Shown here: one piece after another, positions 15,600-23,508 of the stretch
How the letters are laid out: each line of letters opens with the position of its first letter
Numbering within the stretch: the stretch's first letter is position 1
Assembly: GCA_043721435.1 (NCBI GenBank)
Contig: JAYSQR010000018.1
Coordinates: 1 to 34,527, forward strand
Length of the DNA stretch: 34,527 bases
DNA from: VFJL01 sp043721435
Lineage (GTDB): Bacteria > Pseudomonadota > Gammaproteobacteria > Burkholderiales > Nitrosomonadaceae
Direction: 5' to 3'
Notes under the pieces: model-generated
Databases searched by the model: none
The model's input: the letters and a program-made list of their open reading frames with translations, nothing else
Told to the model about the DNA's origin: nothing
Program-made: the position numbers and the translations under genes

Positions 15600-16657
15600 C
15601 ATGCAATGATCGTTTGCGCTTCATCTGCGGCACGCTGGCGGATGGTACCGATGCGCCACACAGTCTCACCTGCGGACTGCAGCATCCGTAGCGCTGCATC
15701 GGCGTGTTCCGGGGCAATCACCAGTGCCATGCCGATGCCGCAATTGAAGACACGGTGCATTTCGCTGTCGGCCACGTTGCCTTGTTGTTGCAGCCAGCGG
15801 AACAGTGGCGGCATCTCCCACGCGCTTTTCTGCAGCACGGCAGTGACGCCTTCAGGCAAAACGCGCGGGATATTTTCCACCAGTCCGCCGCCAGTGATGT
15901 GCGCCATGCCTTTCACCGGCATCTGCCGCATCAGTTCCAGCAGCGGTTTCACATATATCCGGGTCGGCGCCATGATCACATCGCTTAACGCAGTGCCGTT
16001 GAAATCGGCGGACAGGTCCGTGCGGTTTTTCTCGATGATCTTGCGGATCAGCGAGTAGCCGTTGGAATGCGCGCCACTGGAAGCCAGTCCCAGCACGGCA
16101 TCGCCTTCCTGGATGGTGAGGCCGGTGATGATATGGTCTTTCTCCACCACGCCCACAGCAAAACCCGCGAGATCATATTCGCCTTCCGGGTACATGCCCG
16201 GCATCTCTGCAGTCTCGCCGCCGATCAAGGCGCAGCCCGCCTGCTCACAGCCTGCAGCAATGCCTTTGACGACGCGGGTGGCGGTATCGACATCCAGCCG
16301 GCCGCAGGCGAAATAATCCAGGAAGAACAGCGGCTCCGCTCCTTGCACCAGAATGTCGTTGACACTCATCGCCACCAGGTCTATGCCGACACTATCGTGC
16401 TTGCCGAGCTCGAATGCGAGTTTCAATTTGGTGCCGACACCGTCGGTGCCTGACACCAGCACCGGGTTACGGTATTTTTTGGAGATTTCAAACAGCGCGC
16501 CAAAGCCGCCGATGCCGGCAAGTACTTCCGGGCGCATGGTGCGTTTGGCATAGGGTTTGATATTTTCCACCAGACGATCGCCGGCATCAATGTCAACACC
16601 GGCGTCGCGGTAGGACAGATGAGTTGAGTGCGGATTTACCGAATTGGATGCAGTCAA
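15599..16657 (-). CDS. purM: Phosphoribosylformylglycinamidine cyclo-ligase
   Basis: This 352-residue AIR synthetase closes the imidazole ring in purine synthesis. Typical blocks are LSYRDAGVDIDAGDRLVENIKP, GIGGFGALFE, LVSGTDGVGTKLKLA, the CALIGGETAEMPGMY motif and HITGGGLVENIPRVLPEG. The start is TTG at 16657: no ATG or GTG is available in frame upstream before a stop, and AGAGG sits six bases before it. It is the first gene of the minus-strand series running to mscS, and its stop codon overlaps the end of the palindromic element. Confidence 0.95.
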   Translation of the reverse strand: MTASNSVNPHSTHLSYRDAGVDIDAGDRLVENIKPYAKRTMRPEVLAGIGGFGALFEISKKYRNPVLVSGTDGVGTKLKLAFELGKHDSVGIDLVAMSVNDILVQGAEPLFFLDYFACGRLDVDTATRVVKGIAAGCEQAGCALIGGETAEMPGMYPEGEYDLAGFAVGVVEKDHIITGLTIQEGDAVLGLASSGAHSNGYSLIRKIIEKNRTDLSADFNGTALSDVIMAPTRIYVKPLLELMRQMPVKGMAHITGGGLVENIPRVLPEGVTAVLQKSAWEMPPLFRWLQQQGNVADSEMHRVFNCGIGMALVIAPEHADAALRMLQSAGETVWRIGTIRQRAADEAQTIIA

Positions 16658-16814
16658 GGGCGCCTCTGGAAATTCAAAGTTCTAAGCAGACTCGTTTACT
16701 GTTTGTGAGTGAGAATGAAAAATGTAGACGCAACATATGCTTATAGATAAGGACAGTTTTTTGCGCACGACACCGTATTGCAACGGAATTTAAATTTTTG
16801 CAGCTGCTCGTGAG

Positions 16815-16843
16815 TTGAGTTCTCATCCCATTGCAGATAGAGT
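16815..16843 (+). promoter_or_regulatory. Possible promoter of the AI-2E-family/hda unit
   Basis: TTGAGT (16815-16820) and TAGAGT (16838-16843) are separated by 17 bp, each matching the sigma-70 consensus at four of six positions. The site is 31 bp before the ATG at 16875. The 217-bp gap also must hold the purM promoter in the other direction. Near 16674 it carries CAAAGTTCTAAG, also found in the arm of the purM-purN palindrome. Confidence 0.3.
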
Positions 16844-16874
16844 GCCACTTTCAAGAAATGTGATTTTACCGTAA

Positions 16875-17936
16875 ATGGACCCCAAACACTCCGACGATCT
16901 GCATTATCTATGGTGGCTGGCGCTGGCCACCGTCGCCGGGGTGCTGGTTTATCTGTTAAGCCCGATACTCACGCCATTCCTGCTGGCGGGGATCATTGCC
17001 TACATCTGCAATCCATTGATGACGCGGCTGTCGGCGGGGAAAATTTCGCGCACCTTGGGTGCTCTGCTGGTGATGGTGTTGCTGCTGGGCGTGTTTGTGG
17101 CATTGCTTCTGATCATGCTGCCGTTGTTCGAAAAAGAAGTCTCCCGTTTGATTGAGCGGGCGCCGGCTTATCTTGAAACAATCAAAAGCAACCTGATTCC
17201 ATGGCTGGAAACGCATCTGAGCATCAGCCTGCAACTGGATATAGCCACGCTCAAGCAGCTGCTGGCGCAGCATTGGCAAAGCGCGGGCGGGGCGGCGGCG
17301 AAGCTGCTGCCGTCGCTCACCAGCGGTGGCATGGCGGTGGTGGAGTTTTTCGTGAATCTGCTGCTGGTGCCGGTAGTGTTGTTTTATTTGCTGCGCGACT
17401 GGGACGGGCTGGTCGGGCGGATTGATGAAATGATTCCGCGCCGCTGGCATGAACAGGCCCATACGCTCGCACGCGAAACCGACCGCGTACTGGCAGAATT
17501 TTTGCGCGGACAGCTTGCGGTGATGCTGTTGATGAGCGCCTGTTACGTGACTGGGCTGTGGCTGGCGGGTCTGGAATTCGCGCTGCCGATCGGGCTGCTG
17601 GCCGGTTTGCTGGTATTCGTGCCCTATCTGGGTGCGGCGGTCGGCCTGATCCTTGCGACCCTGGCGGCATTGATGCAGTTCCAGGGATGGAGCGGCCTAC
17701 TGCCGGTATGGGCCGTATTCGCTGTTGGCCAGTTGCTGGAAGGGATGGTGGTAACGCCGTGGCTGGTCGGCGATCGCATCGGCCTGCATCCGGTGATGGT
17801 AATTTTCGCGCTGCTTGCATTTGGCCAGTTATTCGGCTTCTTCGGCCTCTTGCTGGCGCTGCCAGTGAGCGCTGCATTGCTGGTATGGCTGCGTCACGCG
17901 CGCACACAGTATATGCAAAGCGATCTCTATAAATAA
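16875..17936 (+). CDS. AI-2E-family (PerM/YhhT-like) membrane protein
   Basis: This 353-residue inner-membrane protein has the family layout. Two N-terminal helices with PFLLAGIIAYICNPL are followed by a soluble stretch (about 85-150), the NLLLVPVVLFYLLRDWDG segment, and a C-terminal group of helices containing LPIGLLAGLLVFVPYLGAAVGL and the GDRIGLHPVMVIFALLAFGQLFGFFGLLLALP signature. The family has been linked to autoinducer-2 export and to ion transport; the true substrate here is not known. The stop is followed directly by the ATG of hda, a common neighbour. Confidence 0.9.
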   Translation: MDPKHSDDLHYLWWLALATVAGVLVYLLSPILTPFLLAGIIAYICNPLMTRLSAGKISRTLGALLVMVLLLGVFVALLLIMLPLFEKEVSRLIERAPAYLETIKSNLIPWLETHLSISLQLDIATLKQLLAQHWQSAGGAAAKLLPSLTSGGMAVVEFFVNLLLVPVVLFYLLRDWDGLVGRIDEMIPRRWHEQAHTLARETDRVLAEFLRGQLAVMLLMSACYVTGLWLAGLEFALPIGLLAGLLVFVPYLGAAVGLILATLAALMQFQGWSGLLPVWAVFAVGQLLEGMVVTPWLVGDRIGLHPVMVIFALLAFGQLFGFFGLLLALPVSAALLVWLRHARTQYMQSDLYK

Positions 17937-18620
17937 ATGAAACAACTGCTGCTGGATATCGCACCACCGTCGCCGCCCACACTGGCCAATTTCGTGCCGG
18001 GACGCAACCGCGAACTGTTGCAAACCCTGGGCGATATGCTGGCGGGGAAGGAACGGTTTGTTTATCTCTGGGGTGCAGCAGGCTGTGGCAGGAGCCATCT
18101 GCTGCAGGCAGTGATCGCCGCAGCTACGCGCAACCAACTGAACCCGGTGTATATCGAGTGCGGCAGTACCGGCGACACGAATACCGCGTTTGCCGCAGCC
18201 AATGCCGCCGACTGTGTGGCAGTGGATGACGTGGAGCGCCTCAGCGCCAGTGTGCAAATCGGCCTGTTCAATCTGTATAACCGCATGCGCGACGAAGGTC
18301 ATGCACGGCTGCTGGTAAGCGGCCCGGTCGCGCCGGCACAACTGGGGCTGCGCGAGGATCTGGTCACGCGCCTGGGGTGGGGACTGGTTTACCAGGTGCA
18401 TGAATTAACCGACGAGGAAAAAATACAGGCCATGCAAAGCCATGCTGCCAGCCGCGGTTTCGATCTGCCGCAGGAAGTGAGTGATTACCTGCTGCGGCAT
18501 GGGCAGCGCGATATGCCGTCATTGATCGCCATGCTCGATGCACTGGATCGCTACTCGCTCGCGAACCGGCGCCAGATCACCGTGCCATTGCTACGCGAAT
18601 TGTTGCGGGGGGCGTCATGA
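17937..18620 (+). CDS. hda: DnaA-related inactivator Hda
   Basis: This 227-residue DnaA-homologous AAA+ protein stimulates ATP hydrolysis by DnaA on clamp-loaded DNA. The N-terminal MKQLLLDI is a sliding-clamp-binding motif (QLxLxI type). FVYLWGAAGCGRSHLLQA is a Walker A-like loop and CVAVDDVERL a Walker B-like strand, followed by the sensor region and a helical C-terminus (RDMPSLIAMLDALDRYSL). There is no DNA-binding domain IV, which separates it from DnaA. The TGA lies inside a 16-bp sequence that is repeated exactly at the start of the next gene. Confidence 0.92.
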   Translation: MKQLLLDIAPPSPPTLANFVPGRNRELLQTLGDMLAGKERFVYLWGAAGCGRSHLLQAVIAAATRNQLNPVYIECGSTGDTNTAFAAANAADCVAVDDVERLSASVQIGLFNLYNRMRDEGHARLLVSGPVAPAQLGLREDLVTRLGWGLVYQVHELTDEEKIQAMQSHAASRGFDLPQEVSDYLLRHGQRDMPSLIAMLDALDRYSLANRRQITVPLLRELLRGAS

Positions 18621-18721
18621 CTCGTTACCGCGGAGCGGCCGTTTGCGGGAATGGCGCCCTGCCCCCCGCTTCTGTTCCTGGCTCCTCTTTGATCCCTGCC
18701 GTGTCGCGGGGGGCGTCATGA
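18605..18721 (+). repeat. 16-bp direct repeat flanking an insertion between hda and the HAD gene
   Basis: GCGGGGGGCGTCATGA occurs at 18605-18620, where it carries the hda stop, and again at 18706-18721, where it carries the HAD start. The period is 101 bp. Both copies contain ATGA, so either could provide a stop/start overlap. The 85 bp between them have no recognised feature. The arrangement suggests that an original four-base hda/HAD overlap was split by an insertion with a target duplication or by a tandem duplication. Confidence 0.65.
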
Positions 18722-19380
18722 ATCTGGCACTGTTCGATCTCGACAACACGCTCCTGGCTGGCGACAGCGATTTCGAATGGGCGCAATTCCTGATCGAGCA
18801 GCGCGTGCTCGACCGCGAGGTGTATGAAGCGCGCAATCTGGAATTCTACGAGCAATACAAAGCCGGCACCCTCGACATCCACGAGTTTCTCGATTTCCAG
18901 TTGAAGCCATTGTCGCGCCACCCGCGCCGCCAGCTCGATGCCTGGCACAGCGAATTCATGGCGAAAAAGATTAAGCAACTGATCGCACCCGGTGCGCGCA
19001 AACTGATCGAGCAGCACATGCTCAACGGCGATTTATGCGTCATCATTACTGCCACCAACAGTTTCGTTACCGCGCCGATCGCGCAGGCGCTGGGCGTCAG
19101 CCACCTGATTGCCACTGAACCGGAACAGAAAGACGGCGAATTTACCGGCCAAGTTGCAGGGACACCCTGTTTCAGAGAAGGCAAAATCGCCCGGCTGGAA
19201 AGCTGGCTGGACGAGCACAACCTGACTTGGCTGTCATTCCTCGAAAGCTGGTTCTACAGCGATTCGCTGAATGATCTGCCGCTGCTCATCAAAGTCACCC
19301 ACCCGGTGGCGGTGGACCCCGACCCAACGCTGCGGAACCACGCTGAAAAAAACGGCTGGCCCATCATCAGCCTGCGATAA
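18718..19380 (+). CDS. HAD-IB family hydrolase (SerB-like phosphatase)
   Basis: This 220-residue protein has HAD motif I FDLDNTLL at residues 6-13 (nucleophile Asp7, acid Asp9). Motif II is ITATNS, the lysine is in CFREGKIARLE, and motif III is YSDSLNDLPLL. The cap has the helical C1 type of the IB subfamily, which includes phosphoserine phosphatase-like enzymes. The substrate is not evident. ATG 18718 starts the DLD motif at the expected distance; an open extension upstream would run into hda and is not used. Confidence 0.88.
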   Translation: MNLALFDLDNTLLAGDSDFEWAQFLIEQRVLDREVYEARNLEFYEQYKAGTLDIHEFLDFQLKPLSRHPRRQLDAWHSEFMAKKIKQLIAPGARKLIEQHMLNGDLCVIITATNSFVTAPIAQALGVSHLIATEPEQKDGEFTGQVAGTPCFREGKIARLESWLDEHNLTWLSFLESWFYSDSLNDLPLLIKVTHPVAVDPDPTLRNHAEKNGWPIISLR

Positions 19381-19687
19381 CAGCTGGATGGAAAAGGAAG
19401 TGCCGGATGGCTGGAGAGTGCGTGAAGCTGCCATTCACCTGTCGGCACGATTGGTGATGATATGCGGACGGCTGGCAATAAAAACCATTACACACCAACA
19501 AAGTACAGTAGCATTATGCGTGTCAGTACTATTAAAAAATGTCTGGACGCAGGCGTCCGGCTAATAACTGTAGGTGTAGTTTCTCATAACGATGTTTACC
19601 ATTAAACTGGGGGGCGCGAAACAGGCGAGCCGTTTTTGGCTTACCCCATTTTCAGCCTGAATCATTTTATTTGCGGGAGTATTGATA
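19381..19687. other. Intergenic region before the EEP-family gene
   Basis: No gene is recognised in these 307 bp. A small hairpin GGACG-CAGG-CGTCC lies near 19546-19559 without a T-tract. The base composition becomes more AT-rich toward the right end. GGGAG at 19675-19679 is the ribosome binding site of the next gene. Confidence 0.4.
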
Positions 19688-20647
19688 ATGCCCGACATCT
19701 TGTTCTTAGCCTTCTGGAATGTCGAAAACCTTTTCGATGTTGAGTCAGCGGATCGGCCTGAGAAGCTCAGACGTATCATTGCGAAAGACATCGCTGGCTG
19801 GGATCAGCTTCTGCTGGATTCAAAACTACGCCAATTGTCCACGGTAATTCGTTCCATGAATTCCGGAGCTGGGCCGGATATTCTTGGGGTCTGCGAGGTC
19901 GAAAACAGGAACGTACTCGTCAAGCTCACCGAGCAGATTGCCAACGATGGCGGGCGTAAATATCTGGTGGCCCATGCGGACACAAGTGACAACCGGGGGA
20001 TAGATGTTGCTTTCCTCTACGATCCACTGGTTGCCAGCACCTCTCCCGCAGATATGTTCCAGCATTGGGTGGTCAAGCGCTACGCGACACGCGAACTGTT
20101 TCAGGTGAATTTCCATATCAGCGGGAAGACGGTCGTATTGATCGGTAATCACTGGCCATCGCGCACGGCGGGTCAGTATGAATCCGAGCCGTATCGGATG
20201 ACAGCGGGCGAAACGCTATCGTACTGGATTGAAAGAATTCACGAAGAGCTGGGTGAGGATATCGGCATCATCGTGATGGGAGATTTCAATGACGAACCGT
20301 TCAATCGCTCGATAGCGGAATACGCGCTATCCATAAACGATAGCCGCCTGGTGCTAAACGGGCGTAACCCTTACCTCCTGAATCTCATGTGGCCACTTCT
20401 TGCCTCTGGCGCGGGCTCGCATGTTTATGAGGGGCGCTGGAATATGTTGGATCAGATCATGCTCAGCCGTGGTGTGGTGAGCGGCAAATGCGGTTGGCGT
20501 CAGAAAGGAAAAGCTCGAATCGAAGGAGTTGACATTATGTCATACCCCAATAAACCGGGGCCGCGAAGGTTCGGAATTAAGCCGACTGAGCGAGACACGG
20601 CGGGCTTTAGCGACCACTATCCTGTCAGCATCACGCTAAGAAAGTAA
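19688..20647 (+). CDS. Endonuclease/exonuclease/phosphatase-family protein
   Basis: This 319-residue protein has the EEP-family metal and catalytic motifs in order: FWNVENLFD near the start, a glutamate in LGVCEVEN, RGIDVAFLYD, IGNHWPSR, the VMGDFNDEPF motif and GFSDHYPVS near the C-terminus. EEP enzymes cut phosphodiesters in nucleic acids or lipids; which one applies cannot be read here. No signal peptide is visible. GGGAG eight bases before ATG 19688 supports that start over the in-frame TTG at 19682. The protein looks like extracellular-nuclease relatives without an export signal. Confidence 0.82.
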   Translation: MPDILFLAFWNVENLFDVESADRPEKLRRIIAKDIAGWDQLLLDSKLRQLSTVIRSMNSGAGPDILGVCEVENRNVLVKLTEQIANDGGRKYLVAHADTSDNRGIDVAFLYDPLVASTSPADMFQHWVVKRYATRELFQVNFHISGKTVVLIGNHWPSRTAGQYESEPYRMTAGETLSYWIERIHEELGEDIGIIVMGDFNDEPFNRSIAEYALSINDSRLVLNGRNPYLLNLMWPLLASGAGSHVYEGRWNMLDQIMLSRGVVSGKCGWRQKGKARIEGVDIMSYPNKPGPRRFGIKPTERDTAGFSDHYPVSITLRK

Positions 20648-20837
20648 AGACCAGAGCACCACTGGCGACTGAGCGACCAACTGGTCATTCCATCAAGGCG
20701 CAGCTTGGTAGGCAGTGGGACACTGCGCGTATCGCGTGGGCTAAATGGGTTGGAATGGCACAGCATCACTCGCGCCTGTGATGTTAGTCTCGATGCGGTC
20801 CAAACGTGATTCACCTGAGTGCAGAGGGAGGTTAACG

Positions 20838-21413
20838 GTGCGTACCCAGTCGTCTGCTGTTCAGACCCTTGTCGTCGTCACCATGGTCGTATTCCTGTTG
20901 GAGTCCGGTGCCGCCGCGCCGACGGTAAGCGCTTTCGCCCTGTGGCCGCTGCAAGCCGGGTTCACACCCTGGCAACTCGTGACCTATGCATTCCTGCACG
21001 CCAGCGTTCTTCACCTCGCATTCAACATGTACGGACTGTGGCTATTCGGCCGGGAACTTGAATCCTTATTGGGGCGGCGCGCGTTCCTCCAGTTGTATTT
21101 CGCCAGCATCCTGACGGCCGGGGTCACGCAGTTGCTGTTCACGCATCTGACCGGGAATGTTTATCCAACGGTGGGCGCGTCCGGCGGCGTATTTGGGATA
21201 TTGCTCGCCTACGGGATGTTCTTTCCGAACCGGATCCTGATGCTCCTGTTCCCGCCCATTCCGCTCCCGGCATGGCTGTTTGTCACCCTCTACGCAGGTA
21301 TCGAACTGACGCTCGGTGTGACTGGGACCCAGGCGGGGGTGGCGCATTTTGCTCATCTCGGCGGCATGGTGGGCGGGTATCTGGTCATCCGCCGCTGGCG
21401 TCGCCGAGGTTGA
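20838..21413 (+). CDS. Rhomboid-family intramembrane serine protease
   Basis: This 191-residue protein has about six membrane helices. The catalytic serine is in GASGG (Ser115) and the catalytic histidine in AHLGGMVGG (His173), with HLAFNMYGLWLFGRELE as the conserved early motif. It would cut transmembrane substrates in the inner membrane. GTG 20838 is chosen because GGGAGG lies about six bases upstream; the open frame reaching back to 20745 has no such signal. The tail is basic (RRWRRRG). It may be cotranscribed with the EEP gene 190 bp upstream. Confidence 0.85.
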   Translation: MRTQSSAVQTLVVVTMVVFLLESGAAAPTVSAFALWPLQAGFTPWQLVTYAFLHASVLHLAFNMYGLWLFGRELESLLGRRAFLQLYFASILTAGVTQLLFTHLTGNVYPTVGASGGVFGILLAYGMFFPNRILMLLFPPIPLPAWLFVTLYAGIELTLGVTGTQAGVAHFAHLGGMVGGYLVIRRWRRRG

Positions 21414-21742
21414 TGGAGCTCCGTCCTAGGACGCTCAATAGGGTGGCTTGAGTGTCAGACTGAAAGGTGCCACTGGCCGGCCGCCAGGTGCCGGTTTGCA
21501 ACTTTCGCCACAGGTAGAAACGTGCCATTAGCTGACATTGGCGATAGGTAGACTTGTGCCAATAGCCGCTATTTACCTGTTAATATTATTGAAGTTGAAA
21601 ATACTTACAGAGCACTCTGAAAATCCTTTCGCATCAAGAAAGTGCGATAGGCACGGCCTTCAGACTCATTTCATGTTGGAAGAGACTACGGCTTGCATAT
21701 TAATTAATGTGTAGTAGATAATCGCGCTCAAGGAGATGATGC
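21414..21742. other. Intergenic region with IS21-like remnants before the TIGR04255 cassette
   Basis: After the rhomboid gene there is a 12-bp palindrome CGTCCTAGGACG (21422-21433), a GC-rich hairpin around 21467-21493, and the IS21-like repeats described separately. The right half is AT-rich. A GATAAT at 21717-21722 may be a -10, but its -35 (TTGCAT) is weak. AAGGAG just before 21737 is the ribosome binding site of the next gene. Confidence 0.4.
21466..21566. mobile_element. IS21-like terminal repeat remnant
   Basis: Two similar 29-bp units, TTCGCCACAGGTAGAAACG... at 21504 and TTGGCGATAGGTAGACTTG... at 21538, both continue with TGCCA(T/A)TAGC and have a period of 34 bp. Two further GGTGCC motifs lie upstream at about 21467 and 21488. 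Repeated ACAGGTAGA/GTGCCA units of this kind are found in the ends of IS21-family elements, where the transposase binds. No istA or istB gene is left, so this is a relic. Confidence 0.4.
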
Positions 21743-22507
21743 GTGTTCAAAATTGATTTGGCGGAATCCTTTCCGCCGCTTTCACGTGCACCTATTATCG
21801 AGGCAATAATAGGGGTAACTGCACGAGCAGAGTCTGCATGGGAAGAGTCCGCCATCTCAGGACGGTTCAAGCAGCGTCTTCCTGAATACCCCAGCGTTCA
21901 ATCGCATCGTGAATTCCAGCATGAGTTTAAGCTTGCTGCCGATGCGCAACCAGAGCAGGCTGTTCACGATATGGGATGGCGAGGTTTGCGCTGTGAATCA
22001 GCGGATAAGCTGCATATTGCCCAGTTTAATCGTGACGGTTTTTCATTTAGCCGTTTGAAGCCATATCAAAACTGGGAACAGTTCTATCAGGAAGGACTAC
22101 GCTTGTGGAAGTTATACAACGTGATTGCGCAATCCTCAGAAATACAACGGATTGGTTTACGCTTTATTAACCGGATCGAGTTTTCGCAAGATGAAGTGAA
22201 GCTCGAGGATTTTCTGGAAAATCCACCAAAGTCCCCACGTGGGATGGAAATTCCCTTTGAGGGTTTTTTGCATCATAATACGTTGGCGGTTCCAGGGTGC
22301 CCTTATGGCATCAATGTGATTCAGACTTTACAGCCATCTCAAGGAGCCGACGCTCCTTGGGGCGTGATTCTGGATATTGACGTTTTTACTACCGAGCCTA
22401 TTGTTAATCAGGATTTGATCGGGCAGCATCTGATCAAAATGCGATGGTTGAAAAACAAGGTATTTTTTGGCAGCATCACATCTAAAACATTGGAGTTGAT
22501 TAAATGA
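21743..22507 (+). CDS. TIGR04255-family protein
   Basis: This 254-residue protein begins with the family-type segment FPPLSRAPIIEAIIGVTARAE. It continues with a beta-rich middle (DKLHIAQFNRDGFSFSRLKPYQNWEQF), IQRIGLRFINRIEF, and a C-terminal ILDIDVFT...KMRWLKNKVFFGSITSKTLE. TIGR04255 proteins are scattered among bacteria and have no proven function. GTG 21743 is chosen because AAGGAGAT is about seven bases upstream. Codon use is more AT-rich than in neighbouring genes. The stop overlaps the next start by four bases, making it the first gene of a three-gene cassette. Confidence 0.65.
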   Translation: MFKIDLAESFPPLSRAPIIEAIIGVTARAESAWEESAISGRFKQRLPEYPSVQSHREFQHEFKLAADAQPEQAVHDMGWRGLRCESADKLHIAQFNRDGFSFSRLKPYQNWEQFYQEGLRLWKLYNVIAQSSEIQRIGLRFINRIEFSQDEVKLEDFLENPPKSPRGMEIPFEGFLHHNTLAVPGCPYGINVIQTLQPSQGADAPWGVILDIDVFTTEPIVNQDLIGQHLIKMRWLKNKVFFGSITSKTLELIK

Positions 22508-23001
22508 CTATTGCGCTGACAAGACAGACACCATCTTTTTTTGGGGGAATACAGACATTTGGATCAAGTGGTGCTGCTGAGTATGTTGTCAAACAAATCG
22601 CGGAAGGATTGGCGCAACTTCGCAAGTCCAATTCATTTGGTGCGGGCATAAAGGCCGCTACTGAAGAACTTCGTGGTGTGGCGGATGAGTGTAGTTCTAT
22701 TGGTTGGGATGGCTACGAAGCGGCTCCTGTTGAGCAAGAAACAATCCGGCAAGCAGAACGTTTTTTGGACGCGCTGCCGTTGGGAATGGCTGCACCATCA
22801 GTAGGCGTAGAACCCGATGGACAAATTACTTTCGAGTGGTATCAATCGCCGCGCCGTGTTTTGTCAGTTAGTGTCAGCCCCGAAGGTGATTTGCATTACG
22901 CCGCACTGCTTGGCTATAGAAAGAGCTACGGAACCGAACCTTTCTTTGGTGAAATTCCGTCCGATGTCCTGAATCTGGTTCGTCGTGTCGTTTCCGAATG
23001 A
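22504..23001 (+). CDS. Protein of unknown function, second gene of the TIGR04255 cassette
   Basis: This 165-residue soluble protein is not recognised. A middle segment, ECSSIGWDGYEAAPVEQETIRQAERFLDALP, is followed by a beta-rich part (VGVEPDGQITFEWYQSPRRVLSVSVSPEGDLHYAALLG). The central GWDGYEAAPV resembles a pattern seen in small unknown proteins encoded beside TIGR04255 genes, which is a recollection rather than a search. There is no signal peptide or membrane helix. It overlaps both neighbours by four bases (ATGA), so the three genes are probably made in coupled fashion. Confidence 0.65.
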   Translation: MTIALTRQTPSFFGGIQTFGSSGAAEYVVKQIAEGLAQLRKSNSFGAGIKAATEELRGVADECSSIGWDGYEAAPVEQETIRQAERFLDALPLGMAAPSVGVEPDGQITFEWYQSPRRVLSVSVSPEGDLHYAALLGYRKSYGTEPFFGEIPSDVLNLVRRVVSE

Positions 23002-23399
23002 CCGGTGAAAATGCGCCTTCGGTAGTTGCGGATGAGGAGAGCTTGGCTCGCTTTATTCTTTTCAGTAAATGGATACGCAATTCTGATCAAACCGTAAAAC
23101 CGGACGCATTTATTCCTTTTCCCTATCCCGATCTTTCTGTCACGCGACATCTCTATCTTTCCGAAGAAGCGATTTGGGGAATGGGCCAAGATATTGCGGA
23201 TACGAGAAGGAAAACGCTTTACGGACGTGCAGATTTTTATGTCACCGCCGTTCTGAAGCAACTTCTCAAGGTGGAATCAGACCCAGCTCCCAATAACCCA
23301 AATCACGCTAACATAGTCGGCTGGCCTGCTAACAAACCCGCACAAAAGATCATCGCCCAACAGCTCGCTGCTGATTCTGTTTATCGCGCAAAACCATAG
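22998..23399 (+). CDS. Protein of unknown function, third gene of the TIGR04255 cassette
   Basis: This 133-residue soluble protein is of unknown function. It has an ARFILFSKWIRNSDQTVKPDAFIPFPYPDLSVTRH segment, a LSEEAIWGMGQDIADTRRKTLYGRADFYV block and a conserved-looking PNHANIVGWPANKPAQKIIAQQLAADS near the end. The spaced aromatic and histidine positions suggest a compact conserved domain, but no known catalytic motif is evident. The start overlaps the previous stop by four bases. It is convergent with rtcA, with 109 bp between the stops. Confidence 0.65.
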   Translation: MTGENAPSVVADEESLARFILFSKWIRNSDQTVKPDAFIPFPYPDLSVTRHLYLSEEAIWGMGQDIADTRRKTLYGRADFYVTAVLKQLLKVESDPAPNNPNHANIVGWPANKPAQKIIAQQLAADSVYRAKP

Positions 23400-23508
23400 C
23401 CTGTTGTTACAATTGCTTCTGCCGAACACGAATTCGTTCCAACCTCATCCTGCATGTACTGAGCACTCCAGTAATCGCTCCTTAAACGACTCTCGCTGAG
23501 CCTAGACG

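Noticed and set aside
21422..21433. 12-bp palindrome CGTCCTAGGACG after the rhomboid gene as a terminator
   Set aside because: It has no loop and no T-tract; it may be an operator or chance.
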